Positions 35,901-42,700 of a DNA stretch of 64,000 nt are shown piece by piece. This DNA is from Strongylocentrotus purpuratus (taxonomy: Eukaryota > Echinodermata > Echinoidea > Camarodonta > Strongylocentrotidae). Position 1 is the first letter of the stretch; each line of letters begins with the position of its first letter. The notes beneath the pieces are model-generated. The model saw only the letters and a program-made list of their open reading frames with translations. It searched no databases and was not told the DNA's origin. Location of the stretch: assembly GCF_000002235.5 (NCBI RefSeq), contig NW_022145599.1:7987897-8051896 (forward strand). The letters run 5' to 3'. A program made the position numbers and the translations under genes.

Positions 35901-38477
35901 TATCATTTTTTTTTGGTGACACATAAATGTTTGGAAACTTGGTGACACTGTGAAGATTTTTCACTCTGTAACAGTGTTTACAGAGCACAAAATTATGGGC
36001 TGGGCTAAACTGTCAGACTACTCTGTTTATAACTTTACAAAGATACATGTATGTTGTGTGGTTTTCTGCACATAAAGACAAACATCAGTAATTTTGATAA
36101 CATTTTCTTTCTCTGTGTGCAATCATCATGCAGATTCACATACTTAACATGTGGTTGAGGATTCAACCCATAATGTGTACATTAAATAAAAATGTATCGC
36201 CTTTACTCCATGATAAATGTACCAGATAACATCGTAAAAGTGGCTAATTCAATGATGTATCTGATATTAAGCCTACTTTAAGGGATACAAATTATCTGTA
36301 TTTCCTTTGGATACCCTTGGCAAAGAGTGTTTGTTTCACCAAAGTATGCAAACATAGCAAATGTACACTACCATAAAACAAAATATTAATCGGTGAGCAC
36401 ACATTTTATGAATCCTACAAAATCAACAATAAATGCAATTTCTCAAAAAATGCAGGCATAGCACAGGAAATGAAAAATAATTGTAATAACCCTATGGTTA
36501 ACTCATGTCACAGGAAATGATTGCAGAAACAAGAGTACACAGGGCTTTAAATTAATCCAAGGCCGTGGCCGTGGATGCCCCTTTGATTGGCCTCAATGCC
36601 CCTCTCATTGGCCTTGGAGATTTTTTGTGCCCTTTCCAATTCTTCCTATTTGTGCTGTAATATACATGTAGGAATGTGCCCTACAGAAAAGTGGCCTTGC
36701 CCTAAAAATACTGAAATTTAAGGCCTGAGTACATTTACATGTATATCATCTGTTGAGCACCAGAAGGTCATTGTGTATGACACGATATTAAAAATTAATG
36801 CCCTTCTGGCTCTGAGCAGAGTATGATCAAGGTTAGAATGTTTTTTTTCTTCTTTCTTTTCTTCTTTCTTTTCTTCTGCTACTTACACTATCTTCCACTG
36901 CGTGAGCCACAAGATTGGAGCCTCTCTCAGCTTCCATAGGAGTCAACGGCCGGATCCGAAGGGCAACCTTTGTCATAGAAAAAAAAACAAAGCAAAGTAT
37001 TATTTTTAACTTTATTCATAATGCATAGCAAAAGTTGAATCATACAACACAATCATTTGTTTATACTGGTCCACAAACAGAAAGAGTTTACGACTCTCTA
37101 TGTTACTACTTTGCTGTGGCAGGACTTAAATGTTTTCATCTAATAAAAATTTAAGAGCTTGGTAATTTGGAAGATAGAAATGCACATTATGTCATCAAGA
37201 CAATGAAAATTAATTTAGAAGTAGTTTCATACAGAACTATTTCAATGTCTATTTCATCTTAGTTATTGAACTATTTCAATATCTATGGGTAGGCCTATGA
37301 TTTTTTTTAGATTTTTTTGTAATTTTCTCACTTCAATTTGATTTTCCGTCTAGTGTGGAAGCCAAATGTGAATAATTTACTTGTCTTATAACCAAGAAAT
37401 AATTCACAAAATAATTGTTAAGGTGCAATGTAGTACGGTAATATAACATGTATTGTTTCATACTGTATATGATTTAGTTTAGTCAATGTTTAACAATACA
37501 GCAATCTGTAACTAAAATAAGATGAACAAAATTACAAAAAAAGGGTGTTAAAGGCACAAGAGGTAAATATGTACATGTATAAAGGGGAAAAGATACTTTA
37601 CCCCTCAGGATAAACAAGTCATGGTTTTAGCAGTTATTTAATTTAAGGGCTCTTTTTCAATCCAATATGCTCTCAGCTCATAATGGTATCAAAATAATAA
37701 AAGCATGTACTGTACATTCTGTACTCCAGATGAAAACCAGATGAAGCTAAATGTACTGTACATGTACAGTCAGAGGGCTGTATGAAAGCTGCTTCTTCTT
37801 CTTCTTCTTCTTGATTTGTTTTTGTTTGGCAATCAGTCACAGTTGACTATTTTTGCCACACACTACTTTATGAATTATTTATACATAGATCTATGTACAA
37901 TTTCATGTCATAAATGACCATTTTTAGGATTCTTTCTCTTTCTATCCCCTTTCCTTCCTCTTTTTTTCTTTTTTTTCTTTTTATACCCTATAACTTTTTT
38001 TTTCTTTTTTTTTTAGAGAAAATTCAATAAATTAAAATTTTTGGATCAGCATCAATTTTGGATCTGCATCAGCTACTTCAAGACAATAGTTCAGGCTTTA
38101 ATTTTGAGTGCCAGCGGCAAATTACAGACATGCAATATATAACTTTCAGATAGGTATAGTATTTCTTACGAATCAACAAAGTGAAATCATCCCTGAATCC
38201 TTCGGTCTATTGTTTCACCAATCGGGTGGTGAGTAGAATATGAACAGTAGGTAAATGGCATTGATGGCAATAAGACTACCGTGATTAGGCCTAGTCATTG
38301 CTTGTCATACAACAAACAAAGCCTTAACTGAGATATTAAAAGGAAAAAGGAAAAGGAGAAAATGGGTTGTGAAATGTTTAGGTGTGCAGCAGTGCAGAAG
38401 TGAAAATGATACAAAATTGAGAGCAGTTTAATACTCACCATCAACTGGTTTTCCTTCCACTCACTTTTGCTAGCCAT
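4309..38477 (-). CDS. KIF19: KIF19, kinesin-8 family ciliary motor (20 coding exons, complete)
   Basis: The spliced product is about 1085 residues (human KIF19 is about 1000). Seen: P-loop GATGAGKT at residues 104-111, split across exons 4 and 5; switch I NKTSSRSH at 214-221; switch II DLAGSE at 250-255; the KIF19-type neck with [14 protein letters not shown] in exon 9; coiled-coil-like charged segments to about 660; then a basic Pro/Ser-rich tail. Family knowledge: KIF19 is a plus-end motor that also depolymerises microtubules at ciliary tips and limits ciliary length. All 19 introns are GT-AG and all phases join without a stop. Collinear similarity to the vertebrate protein continues beyond the motor (for example [16 protein letters not shown] in exons 13-14), which separates it from KIF18A/B. 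The 5' UTR, promoter and polyA site were not resolved. No frameshift or missing catalytic residue was seen. Confidence 0.95.
5100..5250 (+). mobile_element. SINE fragment, shared central domain
   Basis: Lies in KIF19 intron 19. GGATAGGACGTTAAATGGAG at about 5115 followed by GGCCCCGTGTAGAG and GTTAAGAACCCACTGC is a block that recurs, diverged, in the SINE-like copies at 49.1 kb (opposite strand) and 56.38 kb. No polymerase III head is visible, so this copy is probably 5'-truncated. Confidence 0.6.
5326..5436 (-). CDS. KIF19: KIF19 exon 19
   Basis: Codes for residues 985-1021, [20 protein letters not shown] and onward, in the divergent tail. Acceptor AACCAG, donor GTACGA; phase 1 on both sides. 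Supported by phase continuity and splice sites only. Confidence 0.85.
6136..6277 (-). CDS. KIF19: KIF19 exon 18 (SxIP motif)
   Basis: Codes for residues 938-984, starting [21 protein letters not shown] at 939-942 fits the SxIP end-binding-protein motif and has basic residues just after it. Acceptor TCTCCCAG, donor GTAAGA; leaves in phase 1. Confidence 0.88.
6325..6648 (-). mobile_element. tRNA-derived SINE with LINE-like tail
   Basis: On the minus strand a tRNA-like head has an A box TAGTCGAGTGG (6642-6632) and a B box GGTTTAATCCC (6598-6588). About 230 bp further on comes the tail GTGAAGCGCTTAGAGACGGT, the GCGCTTAGAGA type seen at LINE 3' ends elsewhere in this window, then (TA)n. Head, body and tail order is that of a SINE mobilised by an L2/CR1-like LINE. 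Sits in KIF19 intron 17, in the same orientation as the gene. Confidence 0.75.
6665..6702. repeat. (TA)n(GA)n microsatellite
   Basis: A short run of TA followed directly by GA repeats. Confidence 0.9.
6898..7272. mobile_element. GC-rich inverted-repeat element (MITE-like)
   Basis: Inverted ends TTAAAGTGGCACATTCCCG (6898-6916) and, on the other strand, TTAAAGAGGCATGTTCCCCG (7272-7253). The interior is markedly richer in GC and CpG than the surrounding intron. No coding capacity. The outer TTAA could be the duplicated target, as in piggyBac-type elements, but this is inference. Confidence 0.72.
7387..7526. mobile_element. short MITE with GGGCCCGTTGCATAAAACTT ends
   Basis: About 140 bp with near-perfect 19-20-bp inverted ends (7387-7406 and 7508-7526). 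The interior carries two copies of TTCCATGGTA-type words. Non-coding; lies in KIF19 intron 17. Confidence 0.75.
7783..8461 (-). CDS. KIF19: KIF19 exon 17 (large tail exon)
   Basis: The largest exon, 679 bp, residues 711-937. The tail is basic and rich in Pro and Ser, with two proline-directed repeats, SPYTPP (751-756) and RPYTPP (777-782), and several further SP/TP sites, so regulation by proline-directed kinases is possible (inference). A basic cluster reads [16 protein letters not shown]. Acceptor CTCTTAG, donor GTTTGT; leaves in phase 0. Confidence 0.9.
8821..8972 (-). CDS. KIF19: KIF19 exon 16
   Basis: Codes for residues 661-710, [20 protein letters not shown] and then a Glu/Lys-rich stretch. 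This is the start of the divergent tail. Acceptor CTTTAG, donor GTAAGC, leaving in phase 2; placed by phase and splice sites, not by similarity. Confidence 0.85.
9448..9569 (-). CDS. KIF19: KIF19 exon 15
   Basis: Codes for residues 620-660, [20 protein letters not shown] and onward, matching the vertebrate NLAVPQRLEELYEVYLREL. The acceptor is ATACAG and the donor GTAGGC. This is the last segment with clear cross-phylum similarity. Confidence 0.9.
9780..9960. repeat. polypyrimidine tract on the plus strand
   Basis: A long C/T-rich run in KIF19 intron 14 with a C homopolymer at about 9799-9807. No coding evidence. Confidence 0.8.
10122..10253 (-). CDS. KIF19: KIF19 exon 14
   Basis: Codes for residues 576-619: [20 protein letters not shown], then [15 protein letters not shown], aligned with the vertebrate NTEMQSHALLRDG and SLCDEIIQGQRQII. 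Enters and leaves in phase 1. Confidence 0.94.
10458..10485. repeat. (ATT)n microsatellite
   Basis: Nine to ten ATT repeats; it could be the tail of an unrecognised retroposon. Confidence 0.85.
10934..11015 (-). CDS. KIF19: KIF19 exon 13
   Basis: Codes for [20 protein letters not shown] and VHELEIE (residues 549-575), matching the vertebrate LPRRIGSEEQREVLSLLCRVHELEVE. It ends in phase 1 at GAGA/GTATCC. Confidence 0.94.
11510..11886. mobile_element. MITE copy 1 (family shared with 13686-14032)
   Basis: Starts AAAGGGATTAGGTATCTTTG and ends near GATGCCTTT, and is similar over nearly its whole length to the insertion inside the Penelope-like element at 13.7-14.0 kb (shared GTCTGATTATCAAG, AAAACCGGTCACTCAA, AGGGCTTCAATATT). 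Its end lies only about 14 bp from the exon 12 donor at 11900. Confidence 0.75.
11901..12094 (-). CDS. KIF19: KIF19 exon 12
   Basis: Codes for residues 484-548: [20 protein letters not shown], then a strongly charged coil [20 protein letters not shown]. Acceptor CCAAACAG, donor GTGAGT. The upstream ~60 bp with the acceptor has been copied in tandem into the neighbouring intron (12170-12678). Confidence 0.9.
12047..12678. repeat. five-unit tandem array derived from the start of exon 12
   Basis: Units of about 100-150 bp begin near 12047 (the true exon), 12170, 12297, 12445 and 12581. Each repeats a CTGTCTGTCTCTAGGTCCTT-type core, the acceptor-side AAAACAGGGTTAGAT-type word and a TATGTATCCTGGTTTCATGA-type spacer. 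The four extra copies still read [12 protein letters not shown]-like peptides to varying degrees. They lie upstream of the real exon in the transcript and could act as decoy acceptors. Confidence 0.8.
12696..13144 (+). repeat. left direct (pseudo-LTR) repeat of the Penelope-like element
   Basis: Starts GTGTCACAGGTCAGTAATCC and runs to the (TA)n at 13130-13144. Closely similar to 15940-16362. A hammerhead-like motif at about 12989-13020 is altered in its first box here. Confidence 0.8.
13145..14510 (+). pseudogene. Penelope-type reverse transcriptase remnant
   Basis: Peptides such as [20 protein letters not shown], followed after the MITE by [15 protein letters not shown] and YIDDTF, are those of Penelope reverse transcriptases. 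The region is broken and is treated as a fossil. Confidence 0.8.
13686..14032. mobile_element. MITE copy 2, nested in the Penelope-like element
   Basis: A 347-bp insertion flanked by a 9-bp target duplication TAATACGAT (13677-13685 and 14033-14041). Related along its length to copy 1 at 11510-11886. The flanking reverse-transcriptase sequence resumes after it. The target length fits hAT- or Mutator-like transposases (8-9 bp). Confidence 0.85.
14905..15290. other. unexplained AT-rich stretch inside the Penelope-like element
   Basis: Separates the reverse-transcriptase part from the endonuclease part. It contains CGACCGACCCCAAAATCTGA followed by a T-rich run and is unlike its neighbours in composition. 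It may be another insertion or family linker; I see no clean terminal repeats. Confidence 0.4.
15291..15550 (+). pseudogene. GIY-YIG endonuclease remnant of the Penelope-like element
   Basis: [20 protein letters not shown] followed by [14 protein letters not shown] matches the GIY-YIG domain pattern found C-terminal to Penelope reverse transcriptases. Fossil remnant. Confidence 0.75.
15940..16362 (+). repeat. right direct (pseudo-LTR) repeat of the Penelope-like element
   Basis: Matches 12696-13144. Carries the hammerhead-like core CTGAAGA (16219-16225) and GAAA (16240-16243) with a short pairing segment between them. Confidence 0.8.
16219..16260 (+). ncRNA. candidate hammerhead-ribozyme-like motif
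   Basis: Shows CTGAAGA, a 14-nt segment able to form about three pairs, then GAAA, in the order of the hammerhead core boxes. Hammerhead ribozymes are known from Penelope-like terminal repeats. The stems look short, so activity is uncertain. Confidence 0.45.
16508..16599 (-). CDS. KIF19: KIF19 exon 11
   Basis: Codes for residues 453-483 ([17 protein letters not shown] and onward). The acceptor is TTCTTCTTGAAG; the AG ten bases further in is rejected because it puts a stop in frame. Enters in phase 2 and leaves in phase 1. The least conserved of the exons and supported mainly by phase. Confidence 0.78.
16985..17091 (-). pseudogene. partial duplicate of KIF19 exon 10
   Basis: Nearly identical to 17170-17276, including the GTAAGT donor. 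The shared part differs at two sites, both silent in the KIF19 frame (QTQ codons). No acceptor of the right phase is visible, so it is probably not spliced in frame. A shorter, diverged scrap of the same sequence lies near 16861. Confidence 0.8.
17176..17350 (-). CDS. KIF19: KIF19 exon 10 (coiled coil)
   Basis: Codes for residues 395-452, including [20 protein letters not shown], aligning with the vertebrate LASAFQEQMDVRRRLLELEN. Enters in phase 1 and leaves in phase 2 at the GTAAGT donor. The last ~107 bp, including the donor, are duplicated in the downstream intron at 16985-17091. Confidence 0.9.
17400..17590 (+). mobile_element. inverted-repeat element, ACAGTCAAACCTGC family, copy 1
   Basis: Begins ACAGTCAAACCTGCTGTAGT and contains repeats of the type CTACAAAGACCAC. 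It is an inverted relative of 21465-21602. KIF19 intron 9. Confidence 0.6.
18082..18223 (-). CDS. KIF19: KIF19 exon 9 (neck)
   Basis: Codes for residues 348-394, [18 protein letters not shown] and onward, matching the vertebrate VKQNLLNVSYHIAQYTSI, then a heptad-like [13 protein letters not shown] coil. It ends in phase 1. Confidence 0.95.
18780..19010 (+). mobile_element. 3' terminal fragment of a CR1/L2-like LINE
   Basis: The peptide [12 protein letters not shown] is the usual C-terminus of such reverse transcriptases. It is followed by an untranslated part with GCGCTTAGAGACTTTGTGGT and an (ATT)n tail. 5'-truncated; ends almost at the donor of KIF19 exon 8. Confidence 0.75.
19023..19280 (-). 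CDS. KIF19: KIF19 exon 8
   Basis: Eighty-six codons (residues 262-347), starting [20 protein letters not shown] and containing [16 protein letters not shown], the kinesin microtubule-binding segment (loop 12/alpha 5), then [15 protein letters not shown] at the end of the motor. A LINE 3' tail abuts the donor side. Confidence 0.96.
19786..19814. repeat. (CA)n microsatellite
   Basis: About 13 CA repeats, 36 bp inside intron 7 from the exon 7 donor. Confidence 0.9.
19851..20051 (-). CDS. KIF19: KIF19 exon 7 (switch I and switch II)
   Basis: Sixty-seven codons (residues 195-261), containing [20 protein letters not shown] (switch I) and [16 protein letters not shown] (switch II). Both nucleotide-sensing loops are intact. 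A (CA)n run begins 36 bp inside the following intron. Confidence 0.96.
20676..20801 (-). CDS. KIF19: KIF19 exon 6
   Basis: Forty-two codons (residues 153-194), starting [15 protein letters not shown] and containing [14 protein letters not shown], close to the vertebrate KIF19 LREDSKGVIQVAGI. This is the alpha-3 region of the motor. Acceptor TTGTAG, donor GTAAGA. Confidence 0.95.
21465..21602 (-). mobile_element. inverted-repeat element, ACAGTCAAACCTGC family, copy 2
   Basis: Ends GCAGGTTTGACTGTA (21588-21602), the complement of the start of copy 1, and shares ACATGTACTAAAAGAACCTGT-type sequence in inverse orientation. KIF19 intron 5. Confidence 0.6.
21665..21801 (-). CDS. KIF19: KIF19 exon 5 (second half of P-loop)
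   Basis: Completes the P-loop with [11 protein letters not shown] and runs to VTMSYLE (residues 107-152). Acceptor TTGTACAG, donor GTGAGA; enters in phase 1 and leaves in phase 0. Confidence 0.95.
21845..22258. repeat. degenerate (CATAAT)n merging into (CAT)n
   Basis: About 320 bp of irregular CATAAT-like repeats followed by about 29 perfect CAT repeats (22170-22257). KIF19 intron 4. Confidence 0.9.
22767..23120. repeat. two-copy tandem duplication, unit about 177 bp
   Basis: 22767-22944 and 22945-23120 share GAAACATGGCATGTATCA, GACAAATCTGACTGGTA, GCATATTGGTGTGTAC and CGTTCGTCAGA in the same order. Clearly diverged; non-coding, in KIF19 intron 4. Confidence 0.8.
24031..24786 (+). repeat. 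long polypurine tract
   Basis: About 750 bp in which the plus strand is almost entirely A and G, with (GA)n blocks at 24034-24080 and 24645-24745 and a G run near 24739. The pyrimidine-rich complement is the transcribed RNA strand of KIF19 intron 4. Confidence 0.92.
25741..25828 (-). CDS. KIF19: KIF19 exon 4 (first half of P-loop)
   Basis: Codes for residues 78-106, ending [12 protein letters not shown]. The glycine codon 107 is split after its first base (phase 1), so the intron interrupts the ATP-binding P-loop. Acceptor TTTTCAG, donor GTACAA. Confidence 0.95.
26705..26950. repeat. two-copy tandem duplication, unit about 120 bp
   Basis: Both copies contain ATGCATCGATCAAAA or a variant, ATCATTCATCAGTGTAAAAA and GAAGTGTGGCAAA followed by TCTTCTTTTTGTTT. 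KIF19 intron 3. Confidence 0.8.
28124..28277. promoter_or_regulatory. pair of X-box-like (RFX) words in KIF19 intron 3
   Basis: GTGTCCATAGCAAC (28124-28137) and GTTTCCATAGTTAC on the opposite strand (28277-28264) resemble the RFX consensus GTNRCC-N2-RGYAAC, each with mismatches. Ciliary genes are often RFX targets, but chance occurrence in a 4 kb intron is possible. Confidence 0.3.
29806..30031. mobile_element. small inverted-repeat element next to exon 3
   Basis: Ends CAGTGGCATAG (29806-29816) and CTACGCCACTG (30021-30031) are inverted repeats. The middle is T- and G-homopolymer rich (29955-29994). It lies 30 bp from the exon 3 donor. Confidence 0.6.
30062..30172 (-). CDS. KIF19: KIF19 exon 3
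   Basis: Codes for residues 41-77, including [19 protein letters not shown], matching the vertebrate DPDDILRAHRSREKSYLFD. Thirty-seven codons, phase 0 on both sides. A small inverted-repeat element ends only about 30 bp inside the downstream intron. Confidence 0.94.
30450..31003. mobile_element. inverted-repeat element with GGATAGTTGAGTTCT ends
   Basis: Perfect 15-bp inverted ends at 30450-30464 and 30989-31003, about 550 bp apart, non-coding between. No target duplication was identified. KIF19 intron 2. Confidence 0.55.
31105..31200 (+). repeat. telomere-like TTAGGG words with ACATGT repeats
   Basis: GGGTTAGGGTTACTATTGGA and, after an ACATGTACATGTACATGTAG run, GGTTTAGGGTTAGGGCTAGG. Only a few imperfect units. 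Confidence 0.55.
31996..32320 (-). mobile_element. 3' fragment of a Jockey/CR1-like LINE
   Basis: On the minus strand, [20 protein letters not shown] followed by AQPSLNT is the conserved C-terminal signature of these reverse transcriptases. The element ends in a TACCAAG heptamer tail (31996-32023). 5'-truncated; KIF19 intron 2, same strand as the gene. Confidence 0.8.
32330..36880. other. bulk of KIF19 intron 2, no gene seen
   Basis: AT-rich, with a pyrimidine (CTT)n tract at about 33615-33770, a short triplication of GCTGACCAGT at 33395-33425, and scattered ACATGTAC words. No coding or RNA-gene evidence. Confidence 0.6.
33615..33770. repeat. degenerate (CTT)n pyrimidine tract
   Basis: Interrupted CTT/CTTT repeats on the plus strand. 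Confidence 0.9.
36887..36967 (-). CDS. KIF19: KIF19 exon 2
   Basis: Codes for residues 14-40, starting [10 protein letters not shown], the first beta strand of the kinesin motor (vertebrate VALRVRP). The acceptor is ACAAAG and the donor GTAAGT; 27 codons, phase 0 on both sides. Confidence 0.92.
38439..38477 (-). CDS. KIF19: KIF19 exon 1 (start codon)
   Basis: Thirteen codons, [13 protein letters not shown], followed by a GTGAGT donor; phase 0. I chose the ATG at 38477 because it gives a 13-residue leader as in the vertebrate protein, whose leader also ends in QLM. An in-frame ATG at 38534 would add 19 residues and cannot be excluded. Confidence 0.82.
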
Positions 38478-38493
38478 TTTGCACTGGCTAGCA
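38468..38493 (-). promoter_or_regulatory. inverted repeat over the KIF19 start codon
   Basis: TGCTAGCCA (38468-38476) and TGGCTAGCA (38485-38493) can pair with an 8-nt loop. The proposed ATG overlaps one arm, so the mRNA could form a 9-bp hairpin at the start site. Confidence 0.4.
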
Positions 38494-39740
38494 GAATATT
38501 TTCTCTGTGCAAGATTCCAATTCTCTTGTTTCAAATGTTTAATAAATAGTTCATGTTGTTGTCAGTGTTATTTGGAGTAACTCCGGGTCTGAAGTTGTAC
38601 TCCTTGGTCCATATAAAAGTGCTTTCATGCAAAATGACAGCCATCTCGATGATAAAAAACAAAAGCCAAGGAGAGTTTCTGGGGGTGGTCGCCGCTCACG
38701 GCGATGATGGGGGCATCTTCGCCACCGACTACGGCATCGTTCCGTTTTTATCAACACTGAGCTGTGTGGCAGAGAAAATAAAACACAATATCTTATTACT
38801 GCATAATCTAGTCTTACAAACTACTGTTCAAATCATCGGGGTCACAAGTGTGCCGTGATAATGAATAAAAAGAAAGAAGCTGACTGAATAAAACATTGCG
38901 ATGGGATGGCTGTCGGCCGATGCCTCAGCTTGCCTGGTTTACTGACGTCCCCACTCCCGTGCTGAGCTACCCCGAGCTCTGGGGATCGATGCGGCTAGAA
39001 TAAGCTGTATGCACGAAGAGCCAACCCGACTTTCCAAAATTATCCCCGTCAAATGAAACGCAAAATTAAAACAATAATAACATTGCTCCGGCGAAGTACC
39101 TATTAAAGCTTGTAAATTTTAAATCCAGAAAGTTGAATATCCTGTTGATTGGTCAAAATATCACATTCTGGCGCCGTCATTTGCGTTTTCCTGGCCAGTC
39201 TCATTTACTTTTTTCCCTTGGAACTGTGGTTTTGCGAACGTGCTGCTGGCTATAGCTCGATCAGATCAGCTCAGCAGCGCAGACGAACGCGCGCGTATGA
39301 GCATCTTATGCATGCAGCAGTTTGTTTACGATTTTACGTCCATCCTCCATTTACGCTATTATGTTTCATGTAGTATTTCACTCTTAATTCTGAAATTCAA
39401 GTATATTTCACATTCTCTTCGATACATTTCAATACCTTAGTTGTGAAAGTATTCTCGAAGTAGCAACTTTTTGATCGCAATAATGTCATTATTTACATTT
39501 AATGATTGCATTACGTAATCTTTACTGCCATGACAACTGTATACAAATGTGCGTGCGTGCCCCACAGAACTGGATCTACGTGATGAGTGCTCATTCCGTA
39601 TACAAGCGACGACTGAGTAGGGTCGCTGATGGTTCAGGGACGTCTGAAAAACTTTCCTATATAGTGAGATGTTGAATAGCCTTATATTATTACGAAGAAA
39701 ATGCACACATACCTACATTAACTTCTCTTTTGATATCATT
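38478..39740. other. upstream region of KIF19
   Basis: Expected to hold the 5' UTR and promoter. A GC-rich island at about 38670-38760 and mixed CpG-containing sequence at 38900-39300 stand out from the AT-rich surroundings. No clear TATA box or upstream splice donor was identified. Confidence 0.4.
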
Positions 39741-39749
39741 TGTTCGATG

Positions 39750-42700
39750 ATTAACAAGACAAATTTTCTTTTGAACCGACAGACATACCGACCCCGTATC
39801 TATAGGAACTATCTCATTACTGATATGAAACGGAACCGTATTATGAAATGACTTTACCCTAAACATGTTGCTTCGCCAACGAAGAAATATATATATGCTT
39901 TAACCCTATGCCTTTATTGTTGATATTCATGAGTCAGTTCTGATGCGATTGTGACTGATTATGTCAAAACACTATCTAAAATTTCCTTGGAATAGGAGCA
40001 GGAGCATCGGACGTTTAAAGACTCTTCCATTTCAGTGCAAACACTTCAAGTTTCAAGTTTCAAGTTTTATTTATCTTTCTTTCATAACACACTTTACAAA
40101 TATGACATGAATATAACAAGTTTACAGAATATGGCGTTACAAAAGAAAGATGAGGTGACCTTGGTTGAAAGCAAGGCTTGTGGATTTAAGGTCCCTCATG
40201 AGTAGCTTATGAATATGTCCTAAAAGAACAAAACTCGTCAGATAAGAATAATGCATACATTTAAGTGCTGACAAACTAAACTAACTAAACAACTGATAAA
40301 ATATAAACATAAATAAGTAAAACACTTTTTATTTTCTGTCTTTTGTTTTCTTCATATTTATTACAATTTATCTTAAATCTTAGGAGTATTGATTTTTTAC
40401 CAATCATAATGGGAAGAAATACAGTGTTGATCCAAGAAACTAACAAGACAAATACGATTGCGTTTCCTATGCCTCCGTATTTAATTTATTATAGGAAATG
40501 GATAGAATTATTTTTGACATAATCGCGCACGATGAAAACAAAAAGCCTATAATCAGTGTCAACTGACGGCTTAAGTAGGCCTATACTGTCACGCTTAGAT
40601 ATTGCGGGGGAAAGGCTAATAACCTGCATCTGAATTTATCTCTGCGACCTTTGACATATAACTTATCTTATGATAATGTCTTCCTATGGTAATTATGTTA
40701 TCACCAAGATTGAGGCTAAAATCTGTAATTTCATAAATTGACCTCTGACCTTTGACCATTGACTTACTTACCAAAAATCTAATCAGTTATAGTCTTCCAA
40801 TGATGTTACATACTATCACTTTGAACCCCAATTCTCTAGCGGTTTTTGAGATACTCGCGAGGCTAAATCCTGTAATTTCATAAATCGACCTCTGTGACCT
40901 TTTTACCCAAAGTCCGATCAGATCATCTTCGATACATAATTATCGCTTTAGCTTGAGCCTCATAATAGTACACGGTTCATCGCGATAACAAGGCTTATAC
41001 ACTGTATTTATTATCTAGAACTTCAGTAATAACCTCTATGACTTTTGTCTTTTCACATATTAACCACCTTGTTACTCCAAAATCTAATATATCGGTGTGC
41101 GGAGGCATGAGCAAAAACGTCAGATTGCGCATGAGGATGCTGGTAAGGCGGGATCGAACCCTCACGCGCACATTGGCGTGAGAGATTTCTCCCTCCATTT
41201 CCATTGTAGTCAATCAAAGTGAGTATTAAACGAAGTATCCACATTGCTTAGCCGACAACAAACATCGTTTCTAAAGGACAATATACCTTCGACTATTAGT
41301 CTATGGCTTCATACCCTGTTGTTTACAAACAGAGGCATCGTCTATGGGTGGTGGTGCATAATATCGTCGCTGTTTTTCACAAAGTGACGGTAGTGAAAAA
41401 AAATTGCCTTCACTTTGCGTTACGATTTTCCTCACTACCGTCAGTTCGTGAAAACAAGGACGATATGATCACAACAAAATGGGGGTAGACGTAATAATTT
41501 CCATCTCCAATTTGGATCAGAATTTTGCAAGGGCTTTGGGAAGACCGTGAAGGGGCGAAAAAGTGGGGGGTGGGGGGGGGGGGGGGGTAAGAAACGGGAC
41601 CTTCTTGTTGTTGAAAAATGGGTGACCTACAAAATAATGATACCCTCAAAGCAATACTATTAAAGTTCATCTTAAGTTTTAAGTCATAATGGCAAGAAAT
41701 ACAGAGTTGATCCAAGAAAGAAAACGTCGCATATATAATTTAGAAACATTGCATGGCATACAATCCTTCATTTTAAATAATACTTTATTAATTACAATCT
41801 TCAACATTATTGTTTCTATCTTTTCGTGGTTAAAGATAGGACATGCTACTTCAGCATTATACTTTCCAGTTGTATATGACGGTCATAAATATGAATGAAG
41901 ATTCATAAATATTTATTTATCTATTTTATTCATTTTGGTATAATATAACAAAACATTGTACATGGCAGCCTATAGCAGCTAAATTGAATTTACAAAGAAC
42001 AAGAATACTGCACAAAAGACAATAATATTAAAATGTAACTAAAAATAGTACATTGTGAACGAACGGAGCGGGCGAGAAAAAATTCTAACAACTCATGTGA
42101 TGTCGCATTGGTGGGTTATTAAGCAAAATGTCACATAAAAGAAAGTATGAATAAAACCTTTAAAGCTTATCTGCCATAGTTTACAGAAGGGATAAGAGCG
42201 CCCTGCAAGGTCACTGGACATGCAGGTGGTTATCTTATCAACTCAGCTCTCAGTTAACATATTAAGAAAAAGAGGATTATGGGGGACCAATGGTCACCGA
42301 TTAGACATTGTTTGTTGTAAGAGGGCGTAAGTAGCTACAAGTAGTGCAGTGGGCCTTTAAGGTTACATAATTAGATAAATGCGAGCGAGCTTTGAGTAAA
42401 TAGAAAAACTTTATTGTGTCGCGGGAGAAGAGGTGAGTCTCTTTTGATATCATGTGTTGGATAATTAAAAAATCAATCTCTTTAAAGTGACTCGGTAACA
42501 TCGTTGAAGGTTGATGAAAAAAGTTGCATAATTTTTGTATGAAATGTTACTTACTGGGGTATTATATTCCTTCTTCTCTACTAACCCTCAATACGCAAGA
42601 AATCATGAACAAATTCTCAAACCACAAAGATATTTATGGTTTTCTTCGAAGGTGTCACTGCGCGACACCCTCCAACAGTTAATTCTCCCAACCCTTTTTT

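Noticed and set aside
41130-41170. tRNA gene
   Set aside because: Only a B-box-like word is present; no cloverleaf or A box at the right distance, and it recurs as part of the long repeat unit.
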